Source: Elysia chlorotica (lineage: Eukaryota > Mollusca > Gastropoda > Plakobranchidae). Taken from it: DNA of 64,000 nt. Position 1 is the first letter of the stretch; every line of letters begins with the position of its first letter. The position numbers and the translations under genes are program-made. Where the stretch lies: NCBI GenBank assembly GCA_003991915.1, contig RQTK01000073.1, forward strand, positions 477,900-541,899, read 5' to 3'. Under the pieces are notes generated by a model. It had not been told where the DNA came from, did not search any database, and saw only the letters and a program-made list of their open reading frames with translations. Below are positions 1-18,304 of this stretch, in pieces.

Positions 1-77
<77 letters not shown>
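1..77 (+). repeat. (TATC)n microsatellite, with degenerate run to about 235
   Basis: Pure TATC units to 77, then a decayed TCTA/TATC-rich stretch to about 235. The array continues off the left edge. Confidence 0.95.
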
Positions 78-79
<2 letters not shown>

Positions 80-383
80 ATCAACCAATCTTACTATCTA
101 TCTTTCTATATTTCTAGAGCTATGTTTATCTATTTATCTACGTATCTCTATGTTTATCCACCTATCTATCAACCAATATTTCCATTTCCATCTATTTATC
201 TAACTTCCTATCTATCTATTTATCTATCCATGTATATGTCTGAGCGGCAGCGTTTTTTTTTTACACATTCATGCAATGAACATGCATAATTACTCTTTAT
301 GGCATGTTCATGATTCGACTATTTTTACTCAACCATACCACTTCTCTATTGTCTCTCTCCAACCCATGATTTTACTCCTACCT

Positions 384-607
384 AGGGGGTGGCCCTGGGG
401 TAGAACACTGGCTTCGGGCGCGAAAGGTCCGAGTTCGAGCCCTGGTGATTTTGCTCTCTAATAGTTGGTCGGTGTCAGTTTAATGTGATTGGCTGAGACC
501 GCCCTGTATCATGTGTGGCAGTACATAAATTTGTCAGACGTCAGTTTTGAGACCCGTCCACAATACAGCCTATATAGTGCTGATGTTGGACGTTATAGCA
601 ACTCACT
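384..607 (+). repeat. SINE copy, near full length, plus strand
   Basis: The tRNA-like head has GTGGCCCTGGGGTAGAACAC (A-box side) and GGTCCGAGTTCGAGCCC (B-box). The body has TGGCAGTACATAAA and GTCAGACGTCAG, and the tail has TGATGTTGGACGTTA. Confidence 0.88.
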
Positions 608-1147
608 ACACCCACCTATATCCATACACTGGAGCAATGTCCGCCCTGTTCTCAGCCACTCAGCGTCGCACTGTGAACTGTTACTTTGTAGGGCTCTTCT
701 GTTTGCAAACACGGCCTTCGTGGTCCGCACGAAGATAACACGACAATCACGCCCTGAAGGCATGGGATTTTGTGATAGCGCATTGGCTCCGTAAGTCTAG
801 GGTAGAGCTATGATTGGACGCCGGTGCAGATTCCATTATTTTCCGTCTCGTTTTCGCTATGTACCCCATCATCGCAAAGCCTGTAGTGTTGGGCTCTTCT
901 GTTGACAATTACCAATTCTTATCAAACGCACTTTCAGTTGATACCGACAGCTGTGACTTATTGCTGGCGTGGGTTACAATAGCTATTGTGTTGTGACAAC
1001 GCTTGTACTGTCCAAATCTAGACGCAACAAGGGTCTAGACTTAGATTGGTAGCCAATCAACGCTAAGAGCAAGTGAACTCTCCGGGGCGCACGGCACAAA
1101 AAACAACAACAACAAAAACCCAGAGAATTTACTTAAATCTTTGCTGC

Positions 1148-1188
<41 letters not shown>

Positions 1189-2131
1189 CTACAACAACAA
1201 CAATAAACGAGTAAAAAAATCAACAAATAAACGATTTTACATCGCATCGTACGCATGCATGTGGTATCAGTGTTGAAAATCTATATATGCTTTTTCTGTG
1301 GTTGATTTTCTTTTCAATTTGAATAGTTACTATTTATGGTGAATTTAGTCATGTTTTGTTATCATATTGATGCGACTTAGAGCTTGTATTTTGCTCACGG
1401 TAGAGCGGTCTAAAGTTAGAATCACTTTGAAGCAGCCCGATTCATTTGCGTGATAAAATACACAGACGAATAAATCAACACTGAATCAACATTAATTAGA
1501 TTGACTTACTATTTATTATTTTATTATTAATTTATGGACAGCGCAGTTGAAAAAAAATTACGCAATGAAATTTCAGTGAATACATTTCAATAAAAGTACA
1601 TCGGATATCTGAATTCTCACCATCTGCCTCTTCGGTAATTTATTTTTAAACGCGCACGTTATAATAATATAATTATACAAATGGTTCCCTGGCAGAATGT
1701 ACAATCTTTGATCAGGAAGCATTGTATCGACATCAGCATAAAAATGGATACGCGTTGAGTTATGGGATTGTCTTAAAAAACTTAAGAGACCTTAAAACTA
1801 GCAGAGAGTCTCGCTTTGTCCGACGGGGGATCACATTTGTTAATTACCTTAAGTTTGTTAAATACGTTACAGTGCCGGATTTAAGGCGCAGTCCCAGGGC
1901 TACCCACCAAAAGCCCCACCCCACCCACCCCACCCCCACCCAAAGTGATTAAATCTAGGATTGTAATATACAAATTAAAAAAAAATCAAGGTTGATAACC
2001 TGGAAACGAATCAAATATAATGAAGTGGGAGGGAAGATGTCAAATATAATGGAACCAGAGGCATAACGACATTGCAAATATCAAATTTAAACGGACTAAC
2101 AATTTATATTATTGCCTGACGCATAATTATG
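608..2131. other. No gene recognised
   Basis: A GC-richer patch at about 620-1090 could include a promoter or first exon for TMEM106, but I see no splice-consistent coding exon. The rest is AT-rich. Confidence 0.5.
1147..1204 (+). repeat. (CAA)n microsatellite
   Basis: About 58 bp of CAA/AAC units with one interruption. One-residue ORFs across it are artefacts. Confidence 0.96.
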
Positions 2132-2285
2132 AAATGGGGCCCAAGATAGCGCAGTTGGTAAGGGTCGAGACTCGATAGCTGGAGATAGAGGGTTTTAATC
2201 TCACCTGTTGCCCGGGTCTCGGTGTATGAGTCTGAAGGAAGTCTTGGCGATGTAAAGTAGATCAGCGATATAATGTTATATACAG
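2132..2285 (+). repeat. Different tRNA-derived repeat, degenerate
   Basis: GCCCAAGATAGCGCAGTTGG TAAG resembles a tRNA 5' half and GAGGGTTTTAATCTCACC a decayed B-box. The downstream body (CCCGGGTCTCGGTG) does not match the main SINE. Likely a second tRNA-derived SINE family. Confidence 0.45.
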
Positions 2286-4690
2286 TTGGTAGAAATAATA
2301 ACAAAAAGAAACGCGGCTATACCTGCTCTTGGCCACCAATTCAAGGACCATGGCCACGCAATCATCTATCGAGTGACAGCGGTCTGTGGCTATAGGATGT
2401 CACACTATGGACACTATGGTTCTAGCCAGCCTGATAAAGCCTTGTTATCACTGACTAACAGACTGTGCTATCTACTTCTATCTACTTCATGAATACATTT
2501 TTATCTTGCCGTCTGGGACACAACACTTTTTTAATTATTATTTTAAATCTACATGCATATATTATTGTATTTAAACATTATAAGCAGTAATATTGCACTA
2601 CGATACGAAATATGTAGAAGCTAAACGATGCAAAGGTCATTGGGGCCTATCGTTGGTGTTTTTATCCTTGCCATTGTATTGATGAATAGATCCTGCTGTA
2701 TTCATTAGCATTAAAATGTTAAAACGGATTTTCGCAAGACGGCTCAGCGTTTAGGTTACCTGTGTCATAAATTAGCGTTTGATAGTCATAAGGCAGTAAG
2801 AAAAAGTGTAATTACATTCATTAGAGGTTGATTAGAAACATTTTTAGGATAAAAGGTGAGTCATTGATTTTATATTCAAAATGTGAAGCCTTCAGATAGC
2901 TACATGTAGCTATCAGAGTTAACAATATTTTCCAATTCTAGTATATGTCGTGGTTATTCGATGAAAGATATAGTATCGTTTAAAAAAAACGTCTGTGCAG
3001 CTTTGATCTAATACATGTTTATTGTTCTAACTAATATTTTAAACAATCAATGTACGTAAAAGTCAGCATAGAGAATGATTGATGGTCTCATATACCCTGA
3101 TATTAAACGCACCTGCAACACTAATTTCATATTAATTAGGTTGGAGTGTTATAAAGGAAGACTAGCACTTTTAAAATAATTATTATAAAAAAGAAATTTA
3201 AATAAACAAAGACCAAGGTGTCTTGCAGAAACCACAAAAACCTTATGTGTGATTAATGACCTTACATTTTGAACACTAAGATATCAGTATTTTTCTTTCT
3301 GTTCTCTAGATTTTCTTTGATAATTGTTTTGATGAATATATTTCGCTATTTAGTAAAACACAATATCTGGTACTTAAAAGGATGTTTATTGTGAAGAAGG
3401 TTTAAAATAGTGTGCTGTTTTGAACCCCTATGGACTCTAGTAAAACGTGGCGGTGTCTTATAACTCTACAGGAGTCTTCTTATTAGCATTTAACATTATC
3501 TTAAGACGAACTGTAATCCTATCGCGACCTTGTACTTGGGACCCATAGAAAGGTTTACACTGTTTGTCAAGTTTTCCACGTAGACTTTTAATGGCGCAAA
3601 AATGGAACCTTAAAGTCGTGCATAAGAAGCACGTTTTTTTTCTTTTATAACCATACACATTATACTTGCTTCAGTTGAAAAAAAAACCAATCATGTGAAA
3701 ACGGTCTCTCAAGTGAACCAAATTTAATTTTAAAAATTGATATTTTGCACAACTTCATTCCGAATAAAGCAATGTGTTTTTTTAAATTATAACAACATAA
3801 TTATTTATTCTCTTAAAGAATAATTACGTTTTCTGTAAATTGCCTGTCTACCCCTCCTTGGACATCTTCTTTGTACTCATATTTCTTGCTTTTCTCACTA
3901 AAAAGTGCTTTCTTCTCCCTTAACTGTGAATAACCTAGCCCAATCTCATTCCCTAAATTTCACATATCATAAACGAAATTGATTTAAAAAAATTTATTAT
4001 TAAATTCTCAGCACACAAACTTGCTTATAATGTAAGCTAGGGAACTCTATATCATCATCATTATATTTACAAAACCATAGTTGTCTCTCTTGAAATCGTA
4101 ATAGCTGGAAACACTCAAGTTGAAAGTTAAAGGGTCGCCATCTTATGCTGCTCTCAGATTTATATTTTAGAGATGTTTACTGAGTACGATGCTGTAGCAC
4201 CTCCACGTTACTCTTGGAGAGTAAGTAACGGTAAAATAAAAATTAGTAAAGCGTAGTTACGAACATTACTTGTTTCTCCAAGAAATTCAGATTGGGTCTA
4301 TTTGCTAGCGATATTCATGACAACTGGAAATAGCTAAACATCTCTTAAACCATGAAAGTTGTACCACGCACATACAGGGAAATTACCATATTATCATCGA
4401 AAAAATGTCTAAATCAATCTAGACAATATTTTAACAGCATCTTAAACATCCGAAATTATATTTATCGTATTACATTGACATGAAGTACTAATCTTTGGAA
4501 CAAGCAAACCCTCCCCCCAAATAAAAAAAAACAACCAAAAAAAAAATACATTTAAATTAGTTCTTCTGGAGTGACAGCCACAGTAATAAAAGGTTTATAG
4601 CTTTTTATTATTTTTTTTATTTCCCCCTGTTCACATATTTTGAACAATCCGGGTATAAATTATTTGACCACTGCTCAACCTGCTTGCCCT
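2286..4690. other. AT-rich region, no gene recognised
   Basis: Apart from the MITE at 3438 there is nothing I can support. The minus-strand ORF near 3458-3658 partly reads through that MITE. Confidence 0.5.
3438..3546. mobile_element. Palindromic MITE, diverged copy
   Basis: The right end GCGACCTTGTACTTGGGACCC and the centre GTCTTCTTATTAGCATTT match the better copies; the left end (TAGTAAAACGTGGCGG) is eroded. Confidence 0.55.
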
Positions 4691-4700
4691 CCTCACCCAC

Positions 4701-4811
4701 TAGGGTGGTAAGTATAACGGCGCATTAGTTTATGACTCGTCCTATTCCTTCTTATCTCCATATATTACGACCAGTGGTAAACCTTTTACAACGTTGTACT
4801 TACGGTCTTAG
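4701..4811. mobile_element. Palindromic MITE
   Basis: About 107 bp between TAG direct flanks. The left end GGTGGTAAGTATAACGG is complementary to the right end ACAACGTTGTACTTACGGTC. Confidence 0.75.
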
Positions 4812-5082
4812 AGTACGAGTTAATGAAGTGCACAAAAATGTCAACAAAAATCCAGAATTATTATGAACTAAAAGTCCCGTTCAAAATTTGCGCAAAATAT
4901 AATGCAAATAAATTAGTTTGAGTTCTGAACATGTTTGTTTAGTGTTTGAGCAGATTTGATCTATGACAAGATTACGCCGTCATGCATAACTCATTTCAAC
5001 CGCGGATCTAATAGAAGTACTCTCTTCTCAAATTGTTGGATAAAAGCTAACACTAGATCTGTGTTGCCAGCTGAGGCATTAG

Positions 5083-5195
5083 TCCCCGCACTGTCCTTTT
5101 GTGGCAGCACATAAAATTGTAAGTCGTTAGTCTTGGGGTCATCACAATAAAACCTATTATAGTGCTGTTGTTGGACATTAAGCACCAACTCAACA
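5083..5195 (+). repeat. SINE fragment, plus strand
   Basis: The 3' part only: CCCGCACTGTCC, TGGCAGCACATAAAATTG, TTGTTGGACATTA and a (CAACT) tail, directly before the splice-acceptor minisatellite. Confidence 0.8.
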
Positions 5196-5244
5196 GCAGC
5201 TAGATCATTCTGAATCCTCATAAATATCTTCCAGTATTTTATCA

Positions 5245-5695
5245 ATGTGTATCCCCTATGTATCTTACAGTATTAGATCATTCTGTATCCACCTGTGTAT
5301 CTTACAGTGTTAGAATATTCTGTATCCGCCTGTGTATCTTACAGTGTTAGGTCATTTTCCTTATCCACCTGCGTATCTTACAGTGTTAGAATATTCTGTA
5401 TCAGCCTGTGTATCTTACAGTGTTAGATCATTTTCCTTATCCGCCTGTGTGTCTTACAGTGTTAGATCATTTTCCTTATCCACCCGTGTATCTTGCAGTG
5501 TTAGAATATTCTGTATCCGCCTGTGTATCTTAGTTTTCCATCATTCTCAATCCACCTGTGTATCTTACAGTGTTTTTACAATGTTAGATCATTCTGTATC
5601 CGCATGCGTATCTTACAATGTTAGATCATTTCCCGTATCCGCCTGTGTATCTCACAGTGATATAAATATTCTGTATCCGCCTGTGTATCTTGCAG
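5245..5695 (+). repeat. Minisatellite whose unit carries a 3' splice-site-like sequence
   Basis: About 12 degenerate units of 36-39 bp. Each has the core TGTATCTTACAGTGTTAG followed by either ATCATTTTCCTTATCC or AATATTCTGTATCC, so two sub-types are interspersed. The last unit's TTGCAG is the acceptor of the TMEM106 exon at 5696, so the array is built of copies of that splice acceptor. Confidence 0.85.
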
Positions 5696-11525
<5,830 letters not shown>

Positions 11526-11569
11526 ACACAGAACAGAAGTGTCTACATCTATATGCTCCACTTATTCTA

Positions 11570-11925
11570 ATATGTGACTTGAAGATCAATCAAGTTCATT
11601 ATGCTCTAAGAACAACAGACATTCAAAGCAGCAGCAAATTCATTGGGATATGGACCTTACATCTAGATGTATGTTCGTCAAAATGTATCATATATGAGTT
11701 GAAGAGCAATCAAGTTCAGTATGCACCGAGAACAGCAGACATTCAAAGCAGGGACACTTTCACTGGAATATGGACCTTACATCTAGATGTATATTTCTCT
11801 AAATATATCTATGAACGGACTCGAAGAGCAATCAAGATCACTTTTGCACTGGCAACAAACAGTCAAAGCAGCAACAAGTACATTAGGGTATGGACCTCGA
11901 ATAGAATGCTAGTTTTGGCCAATGA
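11570..11925 (+). repeat. Three-unit 120-bp tandem repeat downstream of TMEM106
   Basis: Units begin near 11581, 11701 and 11823 (GAAGA[TG]CAATCAAG), giving spacings of 120 and 122 bp. TGGACCTTACATCTAGATGT recurs at 11651 and 11771. The array starts about 45 bp after the stop codon, so it probably lies in the 3' UTR. The first two units are close; the third is diverged. Confidence 0.85.
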
Positions 11926-12550
11926 CAGAATCAACAACAGCCATTGTTTCTTCTCGCTGCAGTCTCATGTCCATTTTTCGAGCGTTACTCTACATCACTG
12001 CTTTACACAGAGTGGTGGTAGCGTCAAGGGCAGTTGGTCCTGATAGAGTATATACAACTTGGTTAGAACATGGAGGCAAGTCAGTAACTTTGCCTATCGA
12101 GAAGTTGACTGAGGGGTTCAAGTGATTCTTGGAATTGTACCGCCGTTTTTGTTGGAAATATCATTCACTAAGAGTGCTGTTGTTTTATAATTTTACAAAC
12201 ACAAAAATTAGAGTGCAATCTATATTTTTGTTTGTGCATTGCATTGCATTTTGCCTCAATGGAAGAATGCGTCATGAGTAAAAACTGTACACTGAGTACA
12301 GTCTTAGTACTTTTAAACAAACAGGTTGAAATACTGAAAAAATGTATAATTTCAATTTGTATGTTTAATAATGTTTGTATTTAAAGGAAACCCGGTTACA
12401 TTCACTGGTGAGTGTATAATACCGCGTATATGAGTGTGTTTTTATATGCGAATCTCCGGATAGCCCATTTTGTCTCCAGGATGGTGAAAAACAATCAAAT
12501 TTAACCATTCAGGTGTCTTGTCTTATTTCTATGATTATTGTTTTTTTTTT

Positions 12551-12718
<168 letters not shown>

Positions 12719-12781
12719 GCTATCATCACCATGATAATCTTCATGAAATTTACGAAAAGTTGTACGTTTGTTTACCTTTAC

Positions 12782-12856
12782 GGAGGCATAGCACTTATTG
12801 ATATTCGAACCACGGACCTCTTGCTCGTTAGTTCTGAGCTATTTGGCATCATGTGA
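12782..12856 (-). repeat. tRNA-derived repeat remnant
   Basis: On the minus strand: CCAAATAGCTCAGAACTAAC (A-box like) and GTCCGTGGTTCGAATATC (B-box). It adjoins the (ATC)n tract and has no acceptor-stem pairing. Confidence 0.45.
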
Positions 12857-13369
12857 CATCATTTTAAGAGCCATGAATTGAAAGTGATTGGCCAATTTAG
12901 CCAGTTGCTAAGCGTTCTTTAAAAAACAACACTATGTTTTAGGTCTTGTATATTTCCACGTTTAATTCGTACGTGGCAGCAACAAATAATATTTATACTT
13001 GAGTTGGTTATTTTATATCTCACAAGTTGCATTGTTCATTTAAATGACGCTTCTCTGCGTGATTCAAACAAGGCTGTTTTTTTTTTTCTGTTTTTTTTCT
13101 TTTATTACTATTACCATTATCATTCTATTCATTCAGAGCTGACATTTAAAAATAATTCATACCATGTCGCCCTGATTCACAAAGTTTGTTCTTTCACTAA
13201 GGCAATTATTATATTTATTATTTTCATATCAGAATGGATGTATGGATGAATTTAAAAGGGAGATGGTTGGAGGAAATTCTGAGGACGGAAATGAACAAAA
13301 AAAAGAGTTGTGTATTTGAAAAAAGAAAGAGGGTTATGTAAAAGGTGCATGGGAGAGCGGGGAGAGAGC

Positions 13370-13515
13370 GAGAGAGAGACAGAGAGAGCTAGACAGACAG
13401 ACGGGCAGACAGACAAACAGATAGACAAACAAAGAGGAAGGCATAGAGAAATACAGAAATACACAGAGACGGAGATACATAGAGATACATAGGGACATAC
13501 AGAGAGGCGGAGATA
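13370..13515 (+). repeat. Purine-rich GAGA/CAGA simple repeat
   Basis: A degenerate mix of GAGA, CAGA and ACATAGAG units. Confidence 0.85.
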
Positions 13516-13608
13516 CAGAGAGATTGTGTGTATGGCAATATATTTATGTAAAGTATTCGATATCCTGTATATAATTACACATCGTTGATTATTACCCTTT
13601 TATATTAT

Positions 13609-13672
13609 ATTATGTTATGTATGTATGTATGTATGTATGTATGTATGTATGTATGTATATATGTATGTATGT
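13609..13672 (+). repeat. (TATG)n microsatellite
   Basis: About 15 TATG units with one TATATATG variant. Confidence 0.93.
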
Positions 13673-15344
13673 TCGTACATGTGCGTTCAAACTATTTGAA
13701 TATTTCACGACGGCCCTACATAATCCAAGATACAATGTGATATGCGGGGAAATATAGATTTTAATCATGATCTATAATCATAACAAGGGCAGATAGAGAA
13801 ATTATATGACCATTGGTTCACAGCTTTGCTTTCGTTAAGAAACACAATAATACATATGTTTAAATATAACGATTCTTCTGTTCTTATTAGACATTGTTTG
13901 TTAAGACATTTTTGCTTAAAAAATTACGGATGATTTTTTTCCTTCATTACGTTTTGTGTTCATGAAATTTATTCCACATTATTGGAACATTAAACTTAGT
14001 TTGTACATTAAAGAAGAATAAAACAAGTAGGATGAGATATTAATTTGTTTGTCTTTTGAAACCTTAAGGTTTATCATGCAAAGATGTAATGAATGAAACT
14101 GGTTGGAGGAAGCTTTGAGAATGTGCGGCGAAAGACACAAAGCACGCCATTTCACGCCAACCTCTACAGAAATAACACAATACAACTGGTAATGATGATG
14201 TTCCTGCTCTGTTTAGCTGTTTCTGGTGGTTGGCAGAAATAAAACTAAGAAGAAATCATTTCACGTACGAGGATGTTATGTTGTGTATATTAAATTTAGC
14301 GCGAATGTTCTGTTTTAAGGTCTACAGTTTTATAGTAGACTTAGGGCCGAAATATATTGAGCCCGTCTGTTTGTTGGCTTAAAGTTGAAGAAACGTAGAT
14401 ATACCGCTCCCGGCAATGTGTCGCTTCCATAATGTTATAAGGGAATGCTCACAACACAGGTATAACAAGACATTGGCCTCATTTTACACAGCTATAATAA
14501 TTATTATGCATATTATGCAGCATTAAATCTGACTGTCCTCGGACAGTTGCTTCCAAGTCGGATACAGTATAAACATGACATTTGTTATCTCCCTATTTTA
14601 TTTGTATAGCTTTTCCTGCCTTCTTGTTTTGTTTTCAACCTGGGCTCAGTATATCGGATGACCGACTTATTCTGCTATCTCATATCTCTTGGCCTTTTCC
14701 TATACCTGTGAGCTTCTTTTAAAGCGCACAACTGAAAAAATAGCAAACCCTGAACTCTAGGTACTAATGTGAATGTAATCGAAACTGAAACTGCCCGTTT
14801 CAATACATGAAATTATTGGTAGCGCCAATATCCTGATTTAGGGCTCAAATATTACTGAACATGCGGAGGCAAATAACCCAGCACGCCATAATACGGAAAA
14901 AATAGTGATATGACTAATGGTATGTTTATACTGAATCCGGCTGAGACCAACTGTACGAAGACAATCAGATTGAAGTTTTGTATGCGATTGTGTCAAAAGA
15001 GATCAATGTCTTGTTATACCTGCGAAGTGAGCTTCTACTTATGACACTATGAATGAAGGCGAAAGGCGCAGTATATAGAAATGATTTTGAATCGTTCTCC
15101 TGACTTCTATTTCCAACCAACAAATGGCTGGGCTCAGTATATCCGAGCCCATTATTCTCATCTAGACTTTTTTTTTTAAGACGGCAGAACTTTGATGTGG
15201 GTTCCTAATTTTTTTTTTAATCGAGCACCAAGGTGGTAAATCCTGAGATAGGCAGGTCAGAATCTAAAAATTTTCTCCAAAGCCCAATGCTTTGTAATCT
15301 TTTTTTTTTTTTTTTTTTTTTTGTTTTTGGGGGGGGGGAGTGTT

Positions 15345-15478
15345 TTGTTACATAACACCCAACGTCAGCACTATCTAGGCTATATAGTGAACGAGTCCCA
15401 AAACTCACATCTGACATTGTTTCGTGCTACCTTATACGAATCAGGGAGGGTAGACTTGGGGTCTCAGTCGGTAATATT
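15345..15478 (-). repeat. SINE fragment, minus strand
   Basis: AACACCCAACGTCAGCACTA, TATAGTGAACGAGTCCCAAA and a decayed GGGGTCTCAGTCGGT. It is preceded by poly-T and poly-G runs. Confidence 0.7.
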
Positions 15479-16277
15479 AAAATGGTGTACATTTGAGTAA
15501 TGGAAATGTTCTTTCTGAATAGAACGGATATTTCGTAGACTTTTCAGCGTCACTTGCAAATGATACAAGGTCACAGAAAAAGAAAGTCATGGACATAAAG
15601 CGACAGGCATTTGCTTCTTGTGAAGATCCCCCAACAACAAAAGAAAGAAGATATTAAGCGGGATAATAGACATACAATACACAATAATCCTACCGGTTGT
15701 AAAGTTGTTTGGCGAATAGGGGAAAGTTTGTAAAGTTAGGCCGAGAAGAGAATTGAAGAGTTATTATAATGGGCATGTTTAAGTTACTGTAACTTGAAGA
15801 AATCATCGATGAGTTTGAAAACAAAAGATACGTGAAGGAAAGAGCTTACTTTTTGTGTGCGAGTTTTTATTTAGACTGAAGCCATTAGTGTAGTATAGCG
15901 ACATTCGAGACCTAAAGTGCATAATTTGTTACACTAAATATTATGAAGTACAAAACTACGCAAATAGTGTTTAAATGAATATATTGAGGTATATCTGCTA
16001 TTGAAAATAACTAGCGTTGTTCATTTCCGCAAAAACCTGTTATTCTATAGTAAAATGATGTGAATAAACAAAAAAAGTTTTGGAAAAAATTAAAAACTTA
16101 GATCTAGTTTACACTAGAATTCCCGCATAACAGAGTGCATCGAATAAAAGAGGAAACAAACAGATAGGAATTATTTCAAGGGGGAGGGGGTATAATTTAA
16201 AAAGCATGAATAGAATGCATGGAAAGCATTAGAAATATGTCTTGTCATAACACTCTTTTATTCTTCGCCCTCAAGCT

Positions 16278-16285
16278 TATATAAA
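16278..16285 (+). promoter_or_regulatory. TATA box for the orphan secreted-protein exon
   Basis: TATATAAA preceded by a GC-richer step and lying 68 bp before an ATG that opens a signal peptide. A start site near 16310 would leave a 5' UTR of about 40 bp. Inference from position; no initiator is evident. Confidence 0.5.
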
Positions 16286-16352
16286 TAGTTATGACTTTCT
16301 TTTTTATCTATATTGATTGTTTTTCATGTAGAGACTAGCAGATTAAATTAAA

Positions 16353-16433
16353 ATGGAACTAATAATATTAATATTTTGTGTCATCTTGCAATGTTTGGGT
16401 ACCAGATACACTGACAGCAGTGTTACAGCAGAG
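16353..16433 (+). CDS. Orphan first exon encoding a signal peptide
   Basis: ATG at 16353 opens 27 codons, MELIILIFCVILQCLGTRYT then DSSVTAE, ending at GAG|GTACGT. The hydrophobic run with small residues before a polar stretch is a typical signal peptide, and a TATATAAA box lies upstream. The donor leaves phase 0; an alternative donor four bases on (GTAC|GTGTTT) would leave phase 1 and fit the Ig-like segment that starts at 17203. A minus-strand SINE lies in the following intron. No full gene could be built, so it may be the start of a gene whose other exons I missed, or a decayed copy. Product unknown beyond being secreted or membrane-targeted. Confidence 0.45.
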
Positions 16434-16670
16434 GTACGTGTTTAAAAAATAGCAATGTTTAATTATTTCAATATAATCAAAAGATCGTAAATATGACACT
16501 CTGATGCAGGATATATCAATGGCTTCCTGGATATCCTGCAAACGCAGTACACTGTAGCCTCGGGATTTTCATAAAGCAAACACTTAAAGTTGTTGTGTTT
16601 ATGTTCTACTATGTTTCAGTTAAAGGTTAAAACGGAAGGAAGTGGTTTTGGGGGGGGGGGGGGAATTTGT

Positions 16671-16885
16671 TTGAGTTGGTTTAAAGCCCAAAGTCAGCAC
16701 CATATTGGCTATATTGTGGACGAGCCCCAAGACTGACGTCTGAGAATTTTTTTTAGAACGTTCTAAAAAAAAAGTCTGAGAATTTTATGTACTGCCACAC
16801 ACGATACAGGGTGGGGATAACATGACTCCAGCTTCAGTCGGTCTCATGAAACTGGCAACGACCCAACCAGTAGGGGACAAAGAGG
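16671..16885 (-). repeat. SINE copy, minus strand, with internal palindromic insertion
   Basis: Reads as the reverse complement of the window's main SINE: TTTAA.GCCCAAAGTCAGCACC at the tail side, then CCACACACGA.ACAGGG, ending at ACCCAACCAGTAGGGGA. The tRNA-like head is missing. A 26-bp perfect palindrome centred at 16759 sits inside, flanked by a 13-bp direct repeat. Confidence 0.85.
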
Positions 16886-17202
16886 TGGGTGAGTGCTTTA
16901 AGTTGCATTTAATTTGAAAGATTCCTCACCTTTCGACCTGAATGAGAAACCCTATATCTAAAGAGAGATTTTTAAAACTATAATATGTAATAAGTAAGTG
17001 AAGACCCGATACGCTTAACCGTTCTTAAGTGACTGAAAGAGAAATGTGTCTGAATGCAATCTTAAGCTATAAAATTAGTTGACATTATCAACATTATACA
17101 CAATATTAAGAAAATATTACAATAAGCAACCCCTGTACGCGCGTGACGAAAATCTAATCAAGCCTGCAGTACAAGTATATAGTTTTGATTGAAACATTCA
17201 AG

Positions 17203-17491
17203 TCTACGTCATGACAATGGTGGTTTTTACTTGTGCCGAAAATTTGATTAAATTCATGCTGAACTGTCAAGCACTGAACCTGAATTTCTCTGTCAGAGTT
17301 AACCAAGAAACAGACCAAGAAAGACGTGAGCTAGTCTTATATCACACGAATCTGACGTCTTTTCTTAGAAAGCGTGACTGTAATCAATGGCACTCTTCGA
17401 GAGCAAATCGCAATTATCACGAATCATAATCATGCTCGGTATACATGTATTATCAATACTGTTAGATACAAAGGGAATGCAGAGACAGTTG
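17203..17491 (+). CDS. Ig-like coding segments, possible two exons or frameshifted pseudogene
   Basis: Two open stretches in different frames read as one Ig-like domain. Segment 1 (17203-17325) contains VVFTCAENLIKFMLNCQAL and ends at AGAC|GTGAGC. Segment 2 (17369-17491) follows TTTTCTTAG and encodes SVTVINGTLREQI then HARYTCIIN, which has the Y-x-C of an Ig F strand, ending at G|GTACGT. Both junctions are phase 1. The intervening 43 bp would be an unusually short intron, so a frameshift in a dead gene is as likely. The signal-peptide exon at 16353 is the obvious partner. Secreted Ig proteins are common in molluscan immunity, but no fibrinogen or lectin exon is seen downstream. Confidence 0.35.
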
Positions 17492-17748
17492 GTACGTATT
17501 TTATTACAATCAGTCCTGACTTTTGTGGCGGGTGTAGGGGGGCGAATCTACACCTAATGACGCCCATAGCTGGTTATGAAAGATGGGCTTACTTGAGTTG
17601 ATTTACAATATTAGAAGCTGACATACAAAGGCGAAATTGGATTAACAGGACTTTGTCTCTTTAGAGATACCAAACAGTAAAAACATTACAGTAAACATTA
17701 AAGAGCATTTGAACATTCACTGCCAAAGCCCTATCACCACACTACCAA

Positions 17749-17895
<147 letters not shown>

Positions 17896-18304
17896 CTGTC
17901 CAAATTATGTAAAACTATGTCAGACTTTGATCAATAAGCTACATAATTGCTGTAAGGATTGCGTACAATATTATGCTGTATCAAAGTGTTCATACAACAC
18001 TGCACAAAACTAATAACACCTTTAAAACGAGGATAAAAGTGCTAATAATATCAAACATTTGATAGCGCTTATCAAACATCAAGCGTTAAAAAAATATTAG
18101 GCAAAATACATTGCGAAAACTTGTTAAAGCTATTCAAACTGTAAGTCTACAATACCGGCCGGAGCTAAAACCATCCACCCGGTGGTCAAATACAAACGAA
18201 CAAAAGACCTTTTGATTATATGAAACGGAGACATCTTTTACAAAAATGTTTGTTTGGGCAGCGGGGGAACAAATCGTTCGTCACAGATAGAGAATACATG
18301 TAAT

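Noticed and set aside
4991..5245. Minus-strand 84-codon ORF
   Set aside because: It reads antisense through a SINE fragment.
5245..5695. CRISPR-like array
   Set aside because: Units are contiguous and degenerate with no unique spacers, and the host is a eukaryote.
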